Assembly (NCBI GenBank): GCA_021234155.1
Contig: JAJEKV010000022.1
Span: forward strand, 9,955,815 to 10,019,814
From: Isoetes taiwanensis
Lineage: Eukaryota > Streptophyta > Lycopodiopsida > Isoetales > Isoetaceae
Length of the DNA stretch: 64,000 nucleotides
Direction: 5' to 3'
Positions within the stretch are counted from its first letter, which is position 1. Every line of letters begins with the position of its first letter. Positions 1-11,860 of this stretch are shown here, one piece after another. The notes under the pieces were generated by a model that was not told the DNA's origin, did no database searches, and saw nothing but the letters and a program-made list of their open reading frames with translations. The translations under genes and the position numbers were made by a program.

Positions 1-331
1 TAAAATCCCCTTAACCCCTCTTTTGGTTTGGGTGCATATTCACACGGGGTGACGAGGGCGTACGAGCCCTATAATTGTATTTTGCACGCACACGTAAATC
101 AATTCATATAGTATTCCTCGTTGAAATCTTATAGTGGCTTTGCTTAATCTTGTTATACAAGATAGCAAATCTTGTACTCTGTATTACCCCACAAATGAGG
201 AACTTTAATGCACGGGGTGTAGATTAAGGAATATGGGGCTTAATATGCCAATCCGACAAATTTCCGATGTCCTGAGTCACCCCCTGGGTGGTGAATATGC
301 ACCCAAACCAAAGGGGTTTAAGGGGATTTTA
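1..331. mobile_element. Fold-back (MITE-like) element with about 52-bp terminal inverted repeats
   Basis: Bases 1-52 and 277-331 are imperfect inverted copies of each other; the outer end reads TAAAATCCCCTTAA on each strand. The roughly 225-bp middle has no usable reading frame. The left edge coincides with the window start, so the true end and the target duplication cannot be seen. The middle and right arm recur at about 16,740-17,015, where the left arm is missing. The structure fits a non-autonomous DNA transposon; the superfamily is not assignable. Confidence 0.6.
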
Positions 332-1480
332 ATTTAAATGTCATGTATTAACAACATGTGCCCTATTATTATGGAGTTGAGTTGTTCGTTGGGTCCTGCT
401 GAAGCCCTAAAGTCGAAATGTTAAGTACCATTCTTAAGGGTCCTGGCCATTCAGAAAACGGGGAATCGTAAGAATGGCAGGGCAAAAAATTGCTTGGAAT
501 AGAATGACAAGTGAAAAATTTACCATGTAATTGAAATGCGAGTTATAAACCTGGCCTTCAAATAAATTCTAGGGGTGCAATTCAAATTCAAGGCTCGACT
601 GCTACTACATTGTGGAGGTTTTTTATATTTTTTTCGGCTAGCTTAATGGTTGATGTATTTTGCTGGCGTGCACTTTCGTGGCACCATGTGGCACCTCCCT
701 CCACTGGGAAATGGAAGCGAGGCCAACCCATTCCACACCATCGTTGTGCATTTTTAGGGTTTTGTTTTAGGGTTGCGACCTTCGCCAGTTCTTTGAGCTC
801 CACAAGCCGCAGATCAATTCTTTGCAAGTGTTCTTCACATGTAGTAGCTCGTAGGATCTTCGCAAGTGTTAGATAGCAAGGAGTTCTTTGCACATAGCAG
901 ATCGCAAGGAGTAGATCACAAGCTGTAAAACTATTGAATCTTGGAAAGAACACTTTCCTATCTCTATTTTGTAGGGGATTGGTGTCTGATCCGCCATTCC
1001 ACAGAGGCCCCTCTCTTGGCGTTGGAATGATGGACCAGACACCATTCCCCTACAATAGTAACTACTTTCCACTACACATGTCAATGCTATAGTATGTATT
1101 TATTATATATAGATTCTTTGATATTTCTTAAAAATGCTTACGTCTATAAAATTTCCAAGTTGAAGAACCTTTGTACGCTAAGATTTTCAATTGTTAGAGA
1201 GGTTATTCGTATGGGTCCAACATATGTTGCTGACACTGGACCTCTAGAATACGGTCGAGAAGGCATAATAATGTTAGGTTTAGCCGCTTTTAAAAGTAAG
1301 ATCTCTGGGGAGCGTTGCCACTGCAGAGGAGGCACCCCGGACTTGCCCGGAGTATTAGGCATAGAGCGTGTTTCATGATTCTCGGTTTTGCATGGTCAAA
1401 ATGGGGTGGCCAGGACTTCCCTGTATTTATCTGGGCCTTACCTTCACTAGATATTTGCTATTCAGGCTGTCGATAGAGAA
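332..1480. repeat. Mosaic interspersed repeat, first copy (left part)
   Basis: No gene seen. Bases about 880-1,090 are similar to about 18,235-18,440 (shared stretch around CTTGGAAAGAACACTT). Bases about 1,100-1,480 are similar to about 29,085-29,460 (shared stretch around AGATTTTCAATTGTTAGAGA). These are segments of one old repeat whose copies differ by indels. Short open frames here are broken in the sister copies, which argues against coding. Confidence 0.6.
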
Positions 1481-1535
1481 TAGTTTTGCTCTTCAATTGA
1501 TTTTTTGCTATCTTCTTCTGCTTGCTCTTGCTCAT

Positions 1536-1740
1536 TCATAGATAGATAGATAGATGGATGGATGGATGGATGATGGATGGATGGATGGATAGACAGATAG
1601 ATAGATAGATAGATAGATCGATAGGAATAGGAATAGGAATAGGAATAGGAAATAGGAATAGGAATAGGAATAGAATAGGAATAGAGGAATAGGAACAGAA
1701 TAGGAATAGGAATAGAATAGGAATAGGAATAGGAAATAGA
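1536..1740. repeat. Compound microsatellite: (GATA/GGAT)n then (GGAATA)n
   Basis: An array of GATA and GGAT tetramers (about 1,536-1,620) passes directly into an imperfect GGAATA hexamer array (about 1,620-1,740). Open frames across it are low-complexity artefacts. It stands at the left border of a roughly 1-kb segment that is absent from the otherwise similar copy at 29.4-29.5 kb. Confidence 0.85.
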
Positions 1741-2496
1741 ATGATTTTATCATTCACTAAGACCAATCGCCTATGGGACCGTATGAGCGCTAAAGAAACT
1801 TATTACCGGCTCCGTTAAAAAACTCCCTACTCAAGGGTTTTCGAGGAAAAATCGTGGCAAGAATAAGAATGCCGGGCTAAACCTGCATAAGTATACATCA
1901 TCATGAAATAAATGTATATATACATGTCAAGTGGTACCGAGGACATAGCTGATCCTCGCATGTCCATAACCTCCGTTGTATGATCCCAAAGACTGGGTGA
2001 CGATGCCGTGGATCAATGTCACATGTAAATCTACCGCCAGCTCTAAATTAACCAGCATACGCATCCGATTTGATCATATGTCGGGCAACTTTGAAGGGTA
2101 TGAGGATTCATCCTCAATGACCATTTGGTAGCATTGATGTAACTGCCCCGGGCGTACACCAATCCATCCGCCATCTCTACTCAAGATGATGTGCCCCTCG
2201 TATAACGGAGGCAATGAGTTCTGCTTTTCATGGGCAAGTGTTTGTGCAGCATTGGCGGGCCTCGCTCCAATGTGGGATTTATGTATGCTGGTAGTGTGCC
2301 GCTTTGATATGTTCAAGGGCATTGGCATCCCAAAGCTTGCCGAGGAAGCAAACGCCAAGATATTGCCTCAAGCTATGGCGATATGCCTCTCGCTTGTACA
2401 CATGTATGCACTCAAGGCCTCGCACATTCCATCTAGCGCCAACCATTGATCTTTTTTCCTCCAATGCATTCCTGAGGGCGTCATGCCCCATTGCCA
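1741..2496. repeat. Interspersed repeat of unknown class, copy 1
   Basis: About 750 bp similar to 11,870-12,600. Shared landmarks are a CCTATGGGACC block near its start and, near its end, a minus-strand reading frame that stays partly alike in both copies (a peptide beginning RQYL and continuing with an LW/IWD stretch). The remnant frame suggests a once-coding element, but I recognise no domain. Absent from the corresponding place in the 29.5-kb copy of the host repeat, so it looks inserted. Confidence 0.5.
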
Positions 2497-2500
2497 TGAT

Positions 2501-2542
<42 letters not shown>

Positions 2543-2572
2543 CATGCCATATTGGCAGCATCCATGCGGAGT
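2497..2572 (-). mobile_element. 5'-truncated SINE with (TATC)n tail, reverse orientation
   Basis: A GATA array (2,497-2,541) is followed by about 30 bp (CATGCCATATTGGCAGC and onward) that match the 3' body of the complete SINE at 30,337-30,540. Read on the minus strand, this is the end of a SINE body followed by its TATC tail. The tRNA-like head is missing. Confidence 0.5.
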
Positions 2573-3094
2573 GAGAAGTTGGAACTAGTTCTTTGGGGCC
2601 TGGTTTTATAGAAGACTAGGGGGGCTCTAGATGTGTGTGGCATGTTGGGATTATCAGGGATTTTGCTGTTGTATCTCTTCATTCAAGGCGGGTTGAGGTT
2701 GAGTACAGTTCAGGGGATGATTCTCCTTTGTATACTAGCTTTATTGCAATTTTGGTGGCTATCGCTTTCAGAGTATAGCAAAATACTCTTCATTAGGATG
2801 GTGGATATGCCCAAAAGAGCGTGAGCACCATGTCGAGGTTCAACTTCCTGGGCTCCATTTGAGTTTTCAATCCTTTATTTCAGTTTGCTGCATTAGAGTT
2901 TAAGTGCCATTGGAATTCACTTGTTACCATTACATTGGTTTTTTCTAGAGTCCATCTTGTGAAGCAAGTCAAAAGAAGGCTGTTTGGCCCCATCTTCTTT
3001 TCCAGGATATGGCTTAGAATGCCCCTTGTGGGATATTCTCTGTAAATATTGCAATCCAATGGTCACAAAAAAATTTAAAACACTCTATCGTTAA
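2573..3094. repeat. Mosaic interspersed repeat, first copy (right part)
   Basis: Similar along its length to about 29,545-30,050, including GGTTCAAC(T/C)TCC at about 2,840 and 29,805, and the block ending GCAATCCAATGGTCA. Both copies are riddled with stops. The similarity stops at about 3,090 and picks up again at about 9,840, so a large insertion splits this copy. Confidence 0.6.
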
Positions 3095-3634
3095 TGTTCC
3101 TCTATTAAGTGACTCGCTAATAGAACCTATATTCCTTGGATGGGGACGCCCTTTGTCACTCCTCTTCTATTTATTCAAATTTCCTTCATTATTCTATCAT
3201 CTACGTTTCCTTGAGCTAGTTTCTCCTTCTTCTATCCTATCGCTTTCCCCACCCTCCCTCTCCTCCCGTGATGGTTATTTGCATTTGATCGTTCGCTATT
3301 TCTTTTTTCTTTTCTAATGCTCTTGCAATGTGTATTCTGTGTCCTCAAAGGCGGGCTTTGTAGCCTCCGAGGCATACTTATTAGTTTTGATTCTCGCAAG
3401 CGTGTCATTACATGTCAAGTGACATTTTTCCTACTTTTCCCTTCTTCAAATTAAGGTTGTCATATCAAAGGTTTTCATATAATTTTGTGGGTTCGTGGTT
3501 CACCAATGGTGTGGCTTATGGCCTCTCGCTCTGGTGGATATCTCTCTTTTTCACGCCGCATTGTAGCCTTCAAAATGTACCAGCCGCGATTGTAGCCTTC
3601 AAGACAAGATTTTATTTATTCTTATGTTTTCCTG

Positions 3635-3646
3635 TGGTATCAGAGC
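3635..3646 (+). other. Primer-binding-site-like motif (initiator tRNA-Met)
   Basis: TGGTATCAGAGC is the sequence plant LTR retrotransposons commonly use to pair with the 3' end of initiator tRNA-Met. It lies on the + strand, downstream of sequence resembling an LTR end (CTTGAGCTAGTTTCTCC at about 3,212). The LTR itself cannot be delimited here. Confidence 0.5.
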
Positions 3647-4095
3647 TTCCCGAGTCAATCTTTATTATTCATGTTTTCTCAAGGCATACCAAGGTTCTAG
3701 ATCATATTTATTTATTATTTTTCTCTCGGCGTATACTGTAGGCCTCCGCAGGCGCGACTTAATCGTGGGTTGTTTTTTTTTCCCGCTGATGGTCATTCCC
3801 TGACGGTTCCCATTGGTTTGGCCGTTGTTTCTTTCTTTCCTACAGCGGCCCCGGAGCCCGAAAGTTATTATATTCTTGATTTTGCACTTTGGCACGTGCC
3901 TATGCCCCGTTTAACTTCTAATCCGTTATTCTCCTTTTCAAATTCCATTGTAGGTCATTTTCTTGCGCTTTTTCTATTGTCGGCCATCATCTCGGCGAAC
4001 TCCATGCTAGCGTATTCGAGTGTTGACGACATTTCTCATTAGGGTTTCCCGAAAAACCCTAAAGGGCGGGGCTTTTCATCCCGATGAGAAGCAAA

Positions 4096-4414
4096 TGTCA
4101 CATTTCCCCACATTTTGTATGGACAATGCGGATATATCATTTTTTATCTTGTATCCCTAGTTTCTCGCCTCGATGATTGTCTAGTTTCGAGCTTTTCATG
4201 GATTTTCGAAGTATTTTTCAAAATTATACCCCATTGGGGAATCAATTTGTACTCAACGATATTTACAAAGCTCAATGAGAACACCACTTCACTTCTCTTG
4301 AGCTAGTTTCTCCTCTTCTCTATCCCACGGGCTTCCTATCCTACCTACTAGTTCTTCTATCACCAATCAAGTACGCTGTTTACACTATGGAATCCAAGGT
4401 AACAAAATGTACCA
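4096..4414 (+). mobile_element. Candidate LTR (TGTCACA...ACCA), about 319 bp
   Basis: Starts TGTCACATTTCCCC and ends in CA directly before a primer-binding-site-like motif. It contains a pyrimidine-rich 3' part with CTTGAGCTAGTTTCTCC, also found at about 3,212, as expected for related LTR fragments. No partner LTR was found downstream in the window, so the limits rest on the TG/CA ends and the adjacent motif only. Confidence 0.4.
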
Positions 4415-4426
4415 TGGTATCATAGC
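4415..4426 (+). other. Primer-binding-site-like motif, one mismatch
   Basis: TGGTATCATAGC differs at one base from the motif at 3,635. Its position immediately after the candidate LTR supports a retrotransposon reading of the T-rich block that follows. Confidence 0.4.
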
Positions 4427-7400
4427 TAGTTTGATGATTCATGGCTATCACTTAAGGGTTTTCTCTTTTTGGTCATGTTTTGGCATGATGGGCGCTTATG
4501 ATGCTTAGGATCAATGATGGTTTTTCTTGATCTGGTTTTCTTTTTTCCAAAGATTAGGTGTGAATCGGGATTTGTGGTAACTTCCGCGTTTAGGGTCCGA
4601 TTTGGGAAAGGATCATATCTATCTGTGGATATGTATAGCGACTTTTTAGGGTTTTTCTTTTGATTTGTTTTTCTTTTTACTGATGTACTTAGGTGGGAAT
4701 CGGGTTTGTGTGTGGGTCGCTTTTGTGAATGGGTTTGCTCGGACTGTGGTTTTTCCAATAGTCTGCGATACGCTCCCGCATGGTTTTTTAGTGATCTTAG
4801 CTCTTTTGGATCTTCGCTTCTATAATTTCTAGCTCTTCTGCTCGGGTTTATCTCACCTACACACTCGCGAAACAAATCTTGATGTACTAAATCAATCTGC
4901 ATCGCTTTGGACAAGATTCGGCTAATCGTCCGGATCTAAACTATGAAAAAGTTATCCGAGAACTGAGGTCTCAATTACGTGAGGTTAGACCGCTAAGATT
5001 TTTTGTTTCGCTTTTGGCATAGTGCACCTGTGGATTGGCCATACTGGGTCTCTGTGGATTTCGAGGGCTTTGGCGTTTGACCGCAATGCTGAATGGGAAA
5101 AGACCGACTCTGGCGATGAGCATATCCCTGACATGGCGGTGGCACCTCGACTGGAAAGAAGGCATTGATTTGGCGTGGCTCAGCCAGCATGGAATCGGGC
5201 CGCTCTTTCTTTTGCCCAAAATTTCATTCGGGTTTGCTTTTTTCTATTTTGTAGCTTAGTAATGGGTTGCCAGCGACTGCGTCCCATGTTTATATGGTTC
5301 TCTTTGATTTGTTTTGTGGTCTTGTGCACCTATCCTTTGAATGGTACCATACTCGGCTTTCTTAGATTTCTCTTAGATTAATGATGGTGCTTGTGGTCTT
5401 GGGATTAGTCTAATTTGTGTTCCGAAAGCCTTACCAATTTGTTTCTTTTATACCCATGTGTTCCAGCCTTTTTCTCGGGTGGTTTTTCTTTCATTTCATT
5501 CACACATTTTTCTCTTACATTGTTCGCGAAAGTCCATTCTGTATACGCGCACTAAATAAAACAATGGTGGCTCCTCTCCCATATCTGCTATGCTCGCCTT
5601 TTTTCTTTTGTTGCACAATCTTATATTGCTCGCTTGAAGTCAATAACTTTCGCTGGCCATTGTTGTCATGGTTATAATTTATGTTTTATTTTTGCCAAGG
5701 TTAGACTTTTGCTCTAGTAGAGGTGTGCTTGTTCAGAGTGCTATGGTATTTTGTCTTTTTTCACGCATTGTCTTTGTTATTGTCGTAAGATTATGTCAAG
5801 CACAATATTGGCTCAATTTTGATTTGCATGCATTAGAGGTAAACGTGAATCCACTCATTTTCGCAAGGGATGGGCATTATGTCATCGACATTGTTGGGTT
5901 CCTTTCCGATTTCGCGAACATTCGAGATCAACATTGATGACGATTTTTGCAAGGTCTAGAGGTATGTAGATTTGGTTTTTGATTCCTTATTCACGACTTT
6001 TTGCTTAGAATGCCCTTAACTTGAGTTGCATTGGTTTTTTCTTTATTTTGTGGGTTTTAGTCCAATCTAGGTATATTTTTGTTATCTCATTTCATTCACA
6101 CCACCGCCGCTAAAATCTGTACTGGGCGGTACTGCACTCATGCAAATTTTTATTTGTTGAACATTGTTTATTGTTATTAGTTTAGCTTGCTATGTTGTTT
6201 AATGCTCCATAGCTAGGGTGGTTCGCTTTCATGTTACTTTATGTATCGCAGTCTTTCATAGCTCTCCCCTCGAAGCTAGTCTTGTGTTTTGATTGACATT
6301 ATGCTTGAGTCTTTGAGTTTATTCTGTAGGGGTTATTCTAGGGGTTATGCCAATCGTTATGACTCATCAAGTTGCTTTTCCTCTGCCCAATGTGTTTCTA
6401 CATAGCATATTAGTCCTGCGGTTGGGCTAGCCATTTATTTAGCTATCTAGTATTTTTCATTTTGATGCCTACATCTGATTTGGGGTACTACTATACTTGG
6501 TTTTTCCAATTGTTGACACGCGTTAGATATTTCCTTTTTCTTTTGGACATCTTGATTACTCTCTCGCTTTGTTGACCATCTCTTTTTTCCTCTCGATTCT
6601 ACTTTTTGGAGTGTTGCAGCTGGTCGTGTTTTGTAGGGTTATTTTTTGGTTTACTATTGATCTTTTCTGTGTGACTACAAAGGTAATCGCTTGTTCCGAT
6701 ATGACCTTGGGTCAGGCTTTTAATTTGTTCACCCTTTTTTCAGATGATCTTGCTCTCTACACATCCATCGGGTTGTTTTGTCTTTTCTCGTTTGGATGAT
6801 TGCCCATCTCAAGATGTTCTATGATTCTGAGGACCATGGTCCTGTGAGGGAGACCTGCTTTTTCGCTCTTCTCTTATTTTGCAGAGTTGTGCATTTAGTT
6901 GGAGTCGTTAACCAAAACGCGTTCTGGAAGTGCTTTTGCATCACTATTTGCTGTATTAGGGTTTAACTGAGGCTCTGGATTCCTATGCATTCATTTTGTT
7001 AGCCCTTGGTATATAAGGTTCTACATGTAGTCTGTGGGTGATGCCATTCATGTTAGATAATTTCATATCCTCGATCCCGAAGCTCTATTTTTATTCTCTT
7101 TGGCTTTCAACGCTTGCACAAAGAGTGTTTGAGGCTTATTTTGGTCATGTGCATTGGGTAGATAATGCTTAAATGCGATAGTTTCGCTTGGGCCATGGGC
7201 ATGCTTTTTAGGGTTTCATCCGATGCATCTCTTTCTTGCTAGAAATGTATGGTCATTGATTCATTCTTAGCATTTGTTTCTTATTCATTGGTTTCTTTTG
7301 AATATCGGTGCCACCGCTTATGCCGATATTCCAGATTCTTGTTTGTGGACTTTGTTGTCCTAATCATCTTTATCATCTTTAGAAAATACCTCCACCAGGC

Positions 7401-9839
7401 CTTGGAGAAGTTTCATGGTTTAGGTGTTGTATCCTATAAGTTGCTTTTGTCCCGCTAGCCTTCAACATTCAACTCAAGCTTAGTTTAATGCATATTTTGG
7501 TCATATGCATCAGTAGATAATGCTTGTACTACATGGCTTGTACTACATGGCTTTTGTTGTACTTAGGCTTTGTAATGCAGGTTTCGCTTTGCATTTGTGT
7601 TGAGCTTTCTTATCGCTGGTCGCCCTTGGGATTTCAATTGTATATTCTTTTTACGCATTGTTCTTCACAGATCCGATACATATGTTGCCTTTTGCCTTAT
7701 TTCATTTATGTTTCTATCACATTTTAGATATCTTGTCTCTTTATGCATTGTTTTCATATTGCCATTCTCAAGAGATATGGGCATTGTCTTTTATCTTTTG
7801 TGCTTGGACTCCGTTATTGATTCCTTGGTGTCTTCTTTTATTTCTTTCTCGCTCGCTTTCGCTTCTCATCCATCGCTTCATCTTTTTTTAGGGCAGCATC
7901 TTTGAGTCATGCTTCATATCCTTTAGGGTTCTTTGTGATCGCCTTTTAGATGAATTTTGTTGGGCATGTATTGGTTTGGCTCAGCATTGATGCTGGTTTT
8001 GATCCGGTGATGCATTGTTCTATTCCGCCTTTTGCTCTTCCTTCACAATAGGTTAATAAAATTTCATATTTTAGTTGCTTCTATTGGCCTTGGTGCTCTC
8101 TGCTAATATGCATTACTTGGCTGCTTTACTATGGTTCATCTAGCCTATGTTTTTAAGCATTTTTACAGGAGAATAGTAGGTAGTAATGATGGCGGGTAGC
8201 TCGTTGTTCACGGTGCTTGTTTTTAGCTAAAGTAGTGGCTGCCATCAATACTCTTTGTGCCGCAGCCATTGGTTATCAAGTATTTTTTCGCAAATTAGGT
8301 TACTATTTTGTTTGGTTTTTTCGGCTTTTGTCTCATCATCTCCCAACCTCTCTCTATCAGATTATCTTTCACCTTATGGGTTCCTTTTGTTTCGTGTGTT
8401 CTACCAGCTTCTGGCCATTTAGTTTCAATTGACCCATTTGCTCGATCCTCACCTTTGCCTCGGGCCGCTTTTATGTTTTATTATCTGCTTCCTTTTCACC
8501 TCGAAATTTTGGCTTTGTGACATTCTCATCCTCCATTCATCCCTTTGGCTTCTATGTTTTTCTTTTAGAGCTCTCTATCATACCTTATCTGATCCTAGTG
8601 TTTACATCCTCCTCCTCTTCTCGCTCTATTATTCTTTGGTGCTCTTTTTTGATTTCATGGTTGGTTACCAAGTATTTTTGTAGCTTTGTGGCCTTATCTA
8701 ATGTGACTTGGCTCCAAGTAGTTTATACCTGGCTTGTCGGGTCATTATTCGTGGTATTTGTCTCGAATTTCTTCATTGCCTTGGTAACACTTTAGCTTTT
8801 TGCTCAGCTTCAACCTCGCTTGCCATGCTCCTTCAAGGTTCTCCATCTAACCAGTCTGTATTGTTACTTTTGTGTCTGCTAATTTTACGTTGTCTATCAA
8901 GTCAGACTGCTACTTTGTGTCTCTCTATTTGATGATCCCATCATTCACTTCCGCTTCCTGTTTCGCCTACTTTTTTTCTTAAGCCTTATTGTTCGCCTTT
9001 TCTTTTTGTTCTCTTTTATGCTTACTTTTCTTGGTCTCATCTTCTTCCCTGCTTTACTCGTTGCCTTGGGTCTTTTTTGCTCGACGCCCATCCCTCCGAC
9101 ATACTGAACTCCTTGTTCTGGCCTCATGCTTTGCCTCACATGGTTCCATTGCTTTATTATCCTGCTCCTCTCATATTACTTCCTTGCATCTCTATTATCC
9201 CCTTTAGTCATGTTTTTCTAGTCTCTAGCTCCATTTTTGTTCACTGCTTGGCATTTTTTGTTGACTTTTTGCTCTTTTGGTCCTGTTGGTTCGTATTTTT
9301 ATCCCGCTTTGTTCCATGTATTCATATTTGTTCCTGCGGTGTGTTTTTCATTGTTCATTCATTGTCTTATGTGGATCATTAATTCCTTTTCTCCGTCTCC
9401 AGCTTTTCCCGCTGAGTTTTGTCCCCTCGGCCCAATCTTCTCCACTTTTTCTTTTCCTCTCTTTTTTTCGACTTTTTAACTTTGTCAAGGCTTGTTCGCT
9501 TTCTTTCGTCGCTTGCTTCCTATGTCATCCATTCCTGCCCTAATTTACCCGCCAGCTCCTTTCTACCATATTGCGTTCTTTCCTTTCTATGTGTTCTTTC
9601 TTCTTTTCACTGTCAGCCCTTCCATCGGCTCTTCGATGTTCTCATTCGTTTCAGGCCTTTGTTGTTGCCATTTTGTCCATTTTGTTTCTCATTGCCAGCC
9701 TCTTATTCAGGTATTCTTTTCCCCGCGGACCCTTTTGTCGACTCGCTTCTCCTCTTCTTTCTTCTTTTTAGCTTCTTCTTCTTTTCTTCCATGCTGAATT
9801 GTTTTTGAGTTTGTTCCTCTTCTATCAGCCAGTATATGC

Positions 9840-10640
9840 CTATCATAGGACCCATCCTAGGAATGATGGGTATCCTCCATGATCACATAGGTTAGAAACA
9901 TGACAATATGTAGCAATGATGTTAACCAAATAACAGGTTAATAAAACATTACCAACAAGGCATTAAACGGTGGAAAAATAAAATGAGATATATGTAGAGA
10001 GTGTGCAAAGTGACATTACCAACAAGGCATTAAATGGTGGAGAAATAAAAGAAGATATATGTAGAGAGAGTGCAAAGTGACAAGAGGAGAGCTTTCCCTT
10101 ATAGTCTTGGTTGGAAGGAGAACCTTTGATTTAATGTTTTTACGGACATCTTTAGGAGCATTAGGAGAAAAAGTTAGTAGTTTATCAATTAGTATTAGCC
10201 CAAAATTGGTCTTTAAGGAAGAAAGTTGGCCTATGTCATGCTCGAGGGATTCAGTATTCTTTGTAGTAGGGGACATGTGCATGCAATAAAGGGGGGTTTT
10301 TTTTTACCATTTCCATTTGTATACTTATCAATAGGGGTTTTTTTTTCGCTATTATCTGGGGCAAAATATATACTTTAGGGGTTAAATTTGCTTTCAAAGA
10401 TCGGGCAGATACTAGATGTTTTCTACACCCTTTGGAAACTACAGATGTCCATATATATCCTTTATTACTAAGTGCACTCCCCAGGATGTCATGCAGATAC
10501 TTTGTTCCAAAAGCCCATGGAACAATCGATCCTGCAAGTTTTTGGAGGCTATTTTGGATTATAAGACTTTCCAAAATAGCATAGTTGTGAGAGTAGATCT
10601 AACAACTACATTGCAAGTGCAGATTTACTCGGTCCCTATC
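9840..10640. repeat. Mosaic repeat, resumed right half
   Basis: Similar to about 30,050-30,610: GGGTATCCTCC, AACAGGTTAA, GATATATGTAGAGAG, GAGCTTTCCCTT and TTAGTATTAGCCCAAA occur in the same order. The 30-kb copy carries an extra SINE between ATCTTTAA and the TATTAGCCC part, so this copy shows the empty site. No gene seen. Confidence 0.6.
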
Positions 10641-10960
10641 TTGACTTGCCTGTTTAACAAAAGAACTTGTATACTTTATGTCTTCAAAATTTATAAGCAA
10701 GATACGGAATAGTGGACTAGTCTTACAAGTCCTTAAAGTTTCAAATAAGGAAAATTTCAAAGTAGCTCTTACTTCTACAAAGCAAATTGTGTTCGGCTTG
10801 TTGAAACCAACCCTATCTCTCCCTTTCCCCCGCCTAAAAAAAAAAAAAAAAAAAAAAAGATCGTTTGATAAATTAGTTTTTGAATGCCTACTAGAGAAAA
10901 CGATCATGAAATATCAATGCAAAGGGAGTTTTTTCCAAAATGAAGGAAAAATTTGCTCTT
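10640..10960. other. Unclassified stretch with a poly(A) run
   Basis: Contains an A homopolymer at about 10,838-10,858. Several short frames cross it on both strands, but none has a recognisable domain. A retroposon tail is possible; there is no clear target duplication. Confidence 0.3.
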
Positions 10961-11860
10961 TGAAGAGTGTGTGCCTTTTTTTTTTGGGGGAGGGGATGTG
11001 GATTTAGCATTACTTCATGATTTAGGTTTGGCTTGACAAATGATAAGAAGCAAACCAGCTTAGAGTGGTACAATAAGATGGTTTTCATAGTGATCTTTAG
11101 AGACAAACACATGGTATTTAATTGGATATTTTGGAATGCGCCTAAATATCACATCGTATAAGCCCATACAATCAGATTGCCAGGTTTTAATAACAATATT
11201 TAAGAGCATATTGCTAGAAGGTTGGCCAAAAATGCAGCATGTCAGGTAGTAACTGCAAACTATTTGTTAGATAGGGACAACATATTGAGTGAGACGATGG
11301 TTTAAAATTGGACCACTATTCAAAACGTTCTTGAGAAGATGTGTATTTGAGATACATAAAGAAACCATTATCCACCATAGCTAGTGTTAATGATACATGA
11401 AGTTTAGATTTTCCAATTGTATGGGTATTCTTTCTTTCAATTCGTTTTTCTCTCGAGCTTTGTAAAGCCCAGAGATTGCATATTTTCTTGGTCAGTGGAA
11501 AATATTTCTGATTTTATTTTTTATTTTTTCAAACGATGGGGTATCCTCCATGGGCTAGGAACATGAGCAATAATAGGTTAACCAAATATTACCAAATAGC
11601 TCATGAACCAAATAACAGGTTAACAAAATAGCTTTATCGAGTGTGCAAAAGTATTTAAAACTTTGTAATGACATTGTAAACATACTTCCCATATTTGGAG
11701 AGTTGATAATATGTGCCTCCTATGGTCTTGGGAAAAATTGGATTTGCATTGTATTTGAGTTTCAAATTGATTGAAATTTCAATTTGTGTCTTTATTTTGT
11801 TGACATGGTATTGCACAAATAATTTTGCCTCCAATACTACATATATAAAAATAGAATAGA
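10960..11860. repeat. Interspersed repeat R2, copy 1
   Basis: Recurs at about 12,640-13,530 and 15,080-16,240. Shared landmarks are GATTTAGCATTACTT, CATGGTATT(T/C)AATTGGATATTTTG, CGATGGTTTAAAATTGGACC and, in copies 1 and 3, TGTGCCTCCTATGGTCTTGG. Carries a single copy (11,239-11,295) of a unit of about 58 bp that is doubled in the other two. Stops in all frames. Confidence 0.65.

Larger units (their letters stand above)
3095..9839 (+). mobile_element. T-rich, probably LTR-retrotransposon-derived insertion of about 6.7 kb
   Basis: This block separates two halves of a repeat that are contiguous at 30.03-30.08 kb, and CTATC lies at both junctions (3,085-3,089 and 9,840-9,844), as expected for a 5-bp target duplication. 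The + strand is conspicuously T-rich and A-poor over the whole interval. The many short hydrophobic frames (F, L, S-rich) are a product of that bias, and no gag, protease, reverse transcriptase, RNase H or integrase motif is visible. Two sequences like the initiator-tRNA primer-binding site lie near the left end. No second LTR is evident at the right end. A non-coding LARD-like element or a truncated element with a long leader are the best guesses. Confidence 0.45.

Noticed and set aside
7249-9808. Series of overlapping + frames of 60-129 codons rich in F, L, S and C that look like membrane proteins
   Set aside because: They follow from the extreme T-richness of the + strand; all three frames look alike and no family motif is present.
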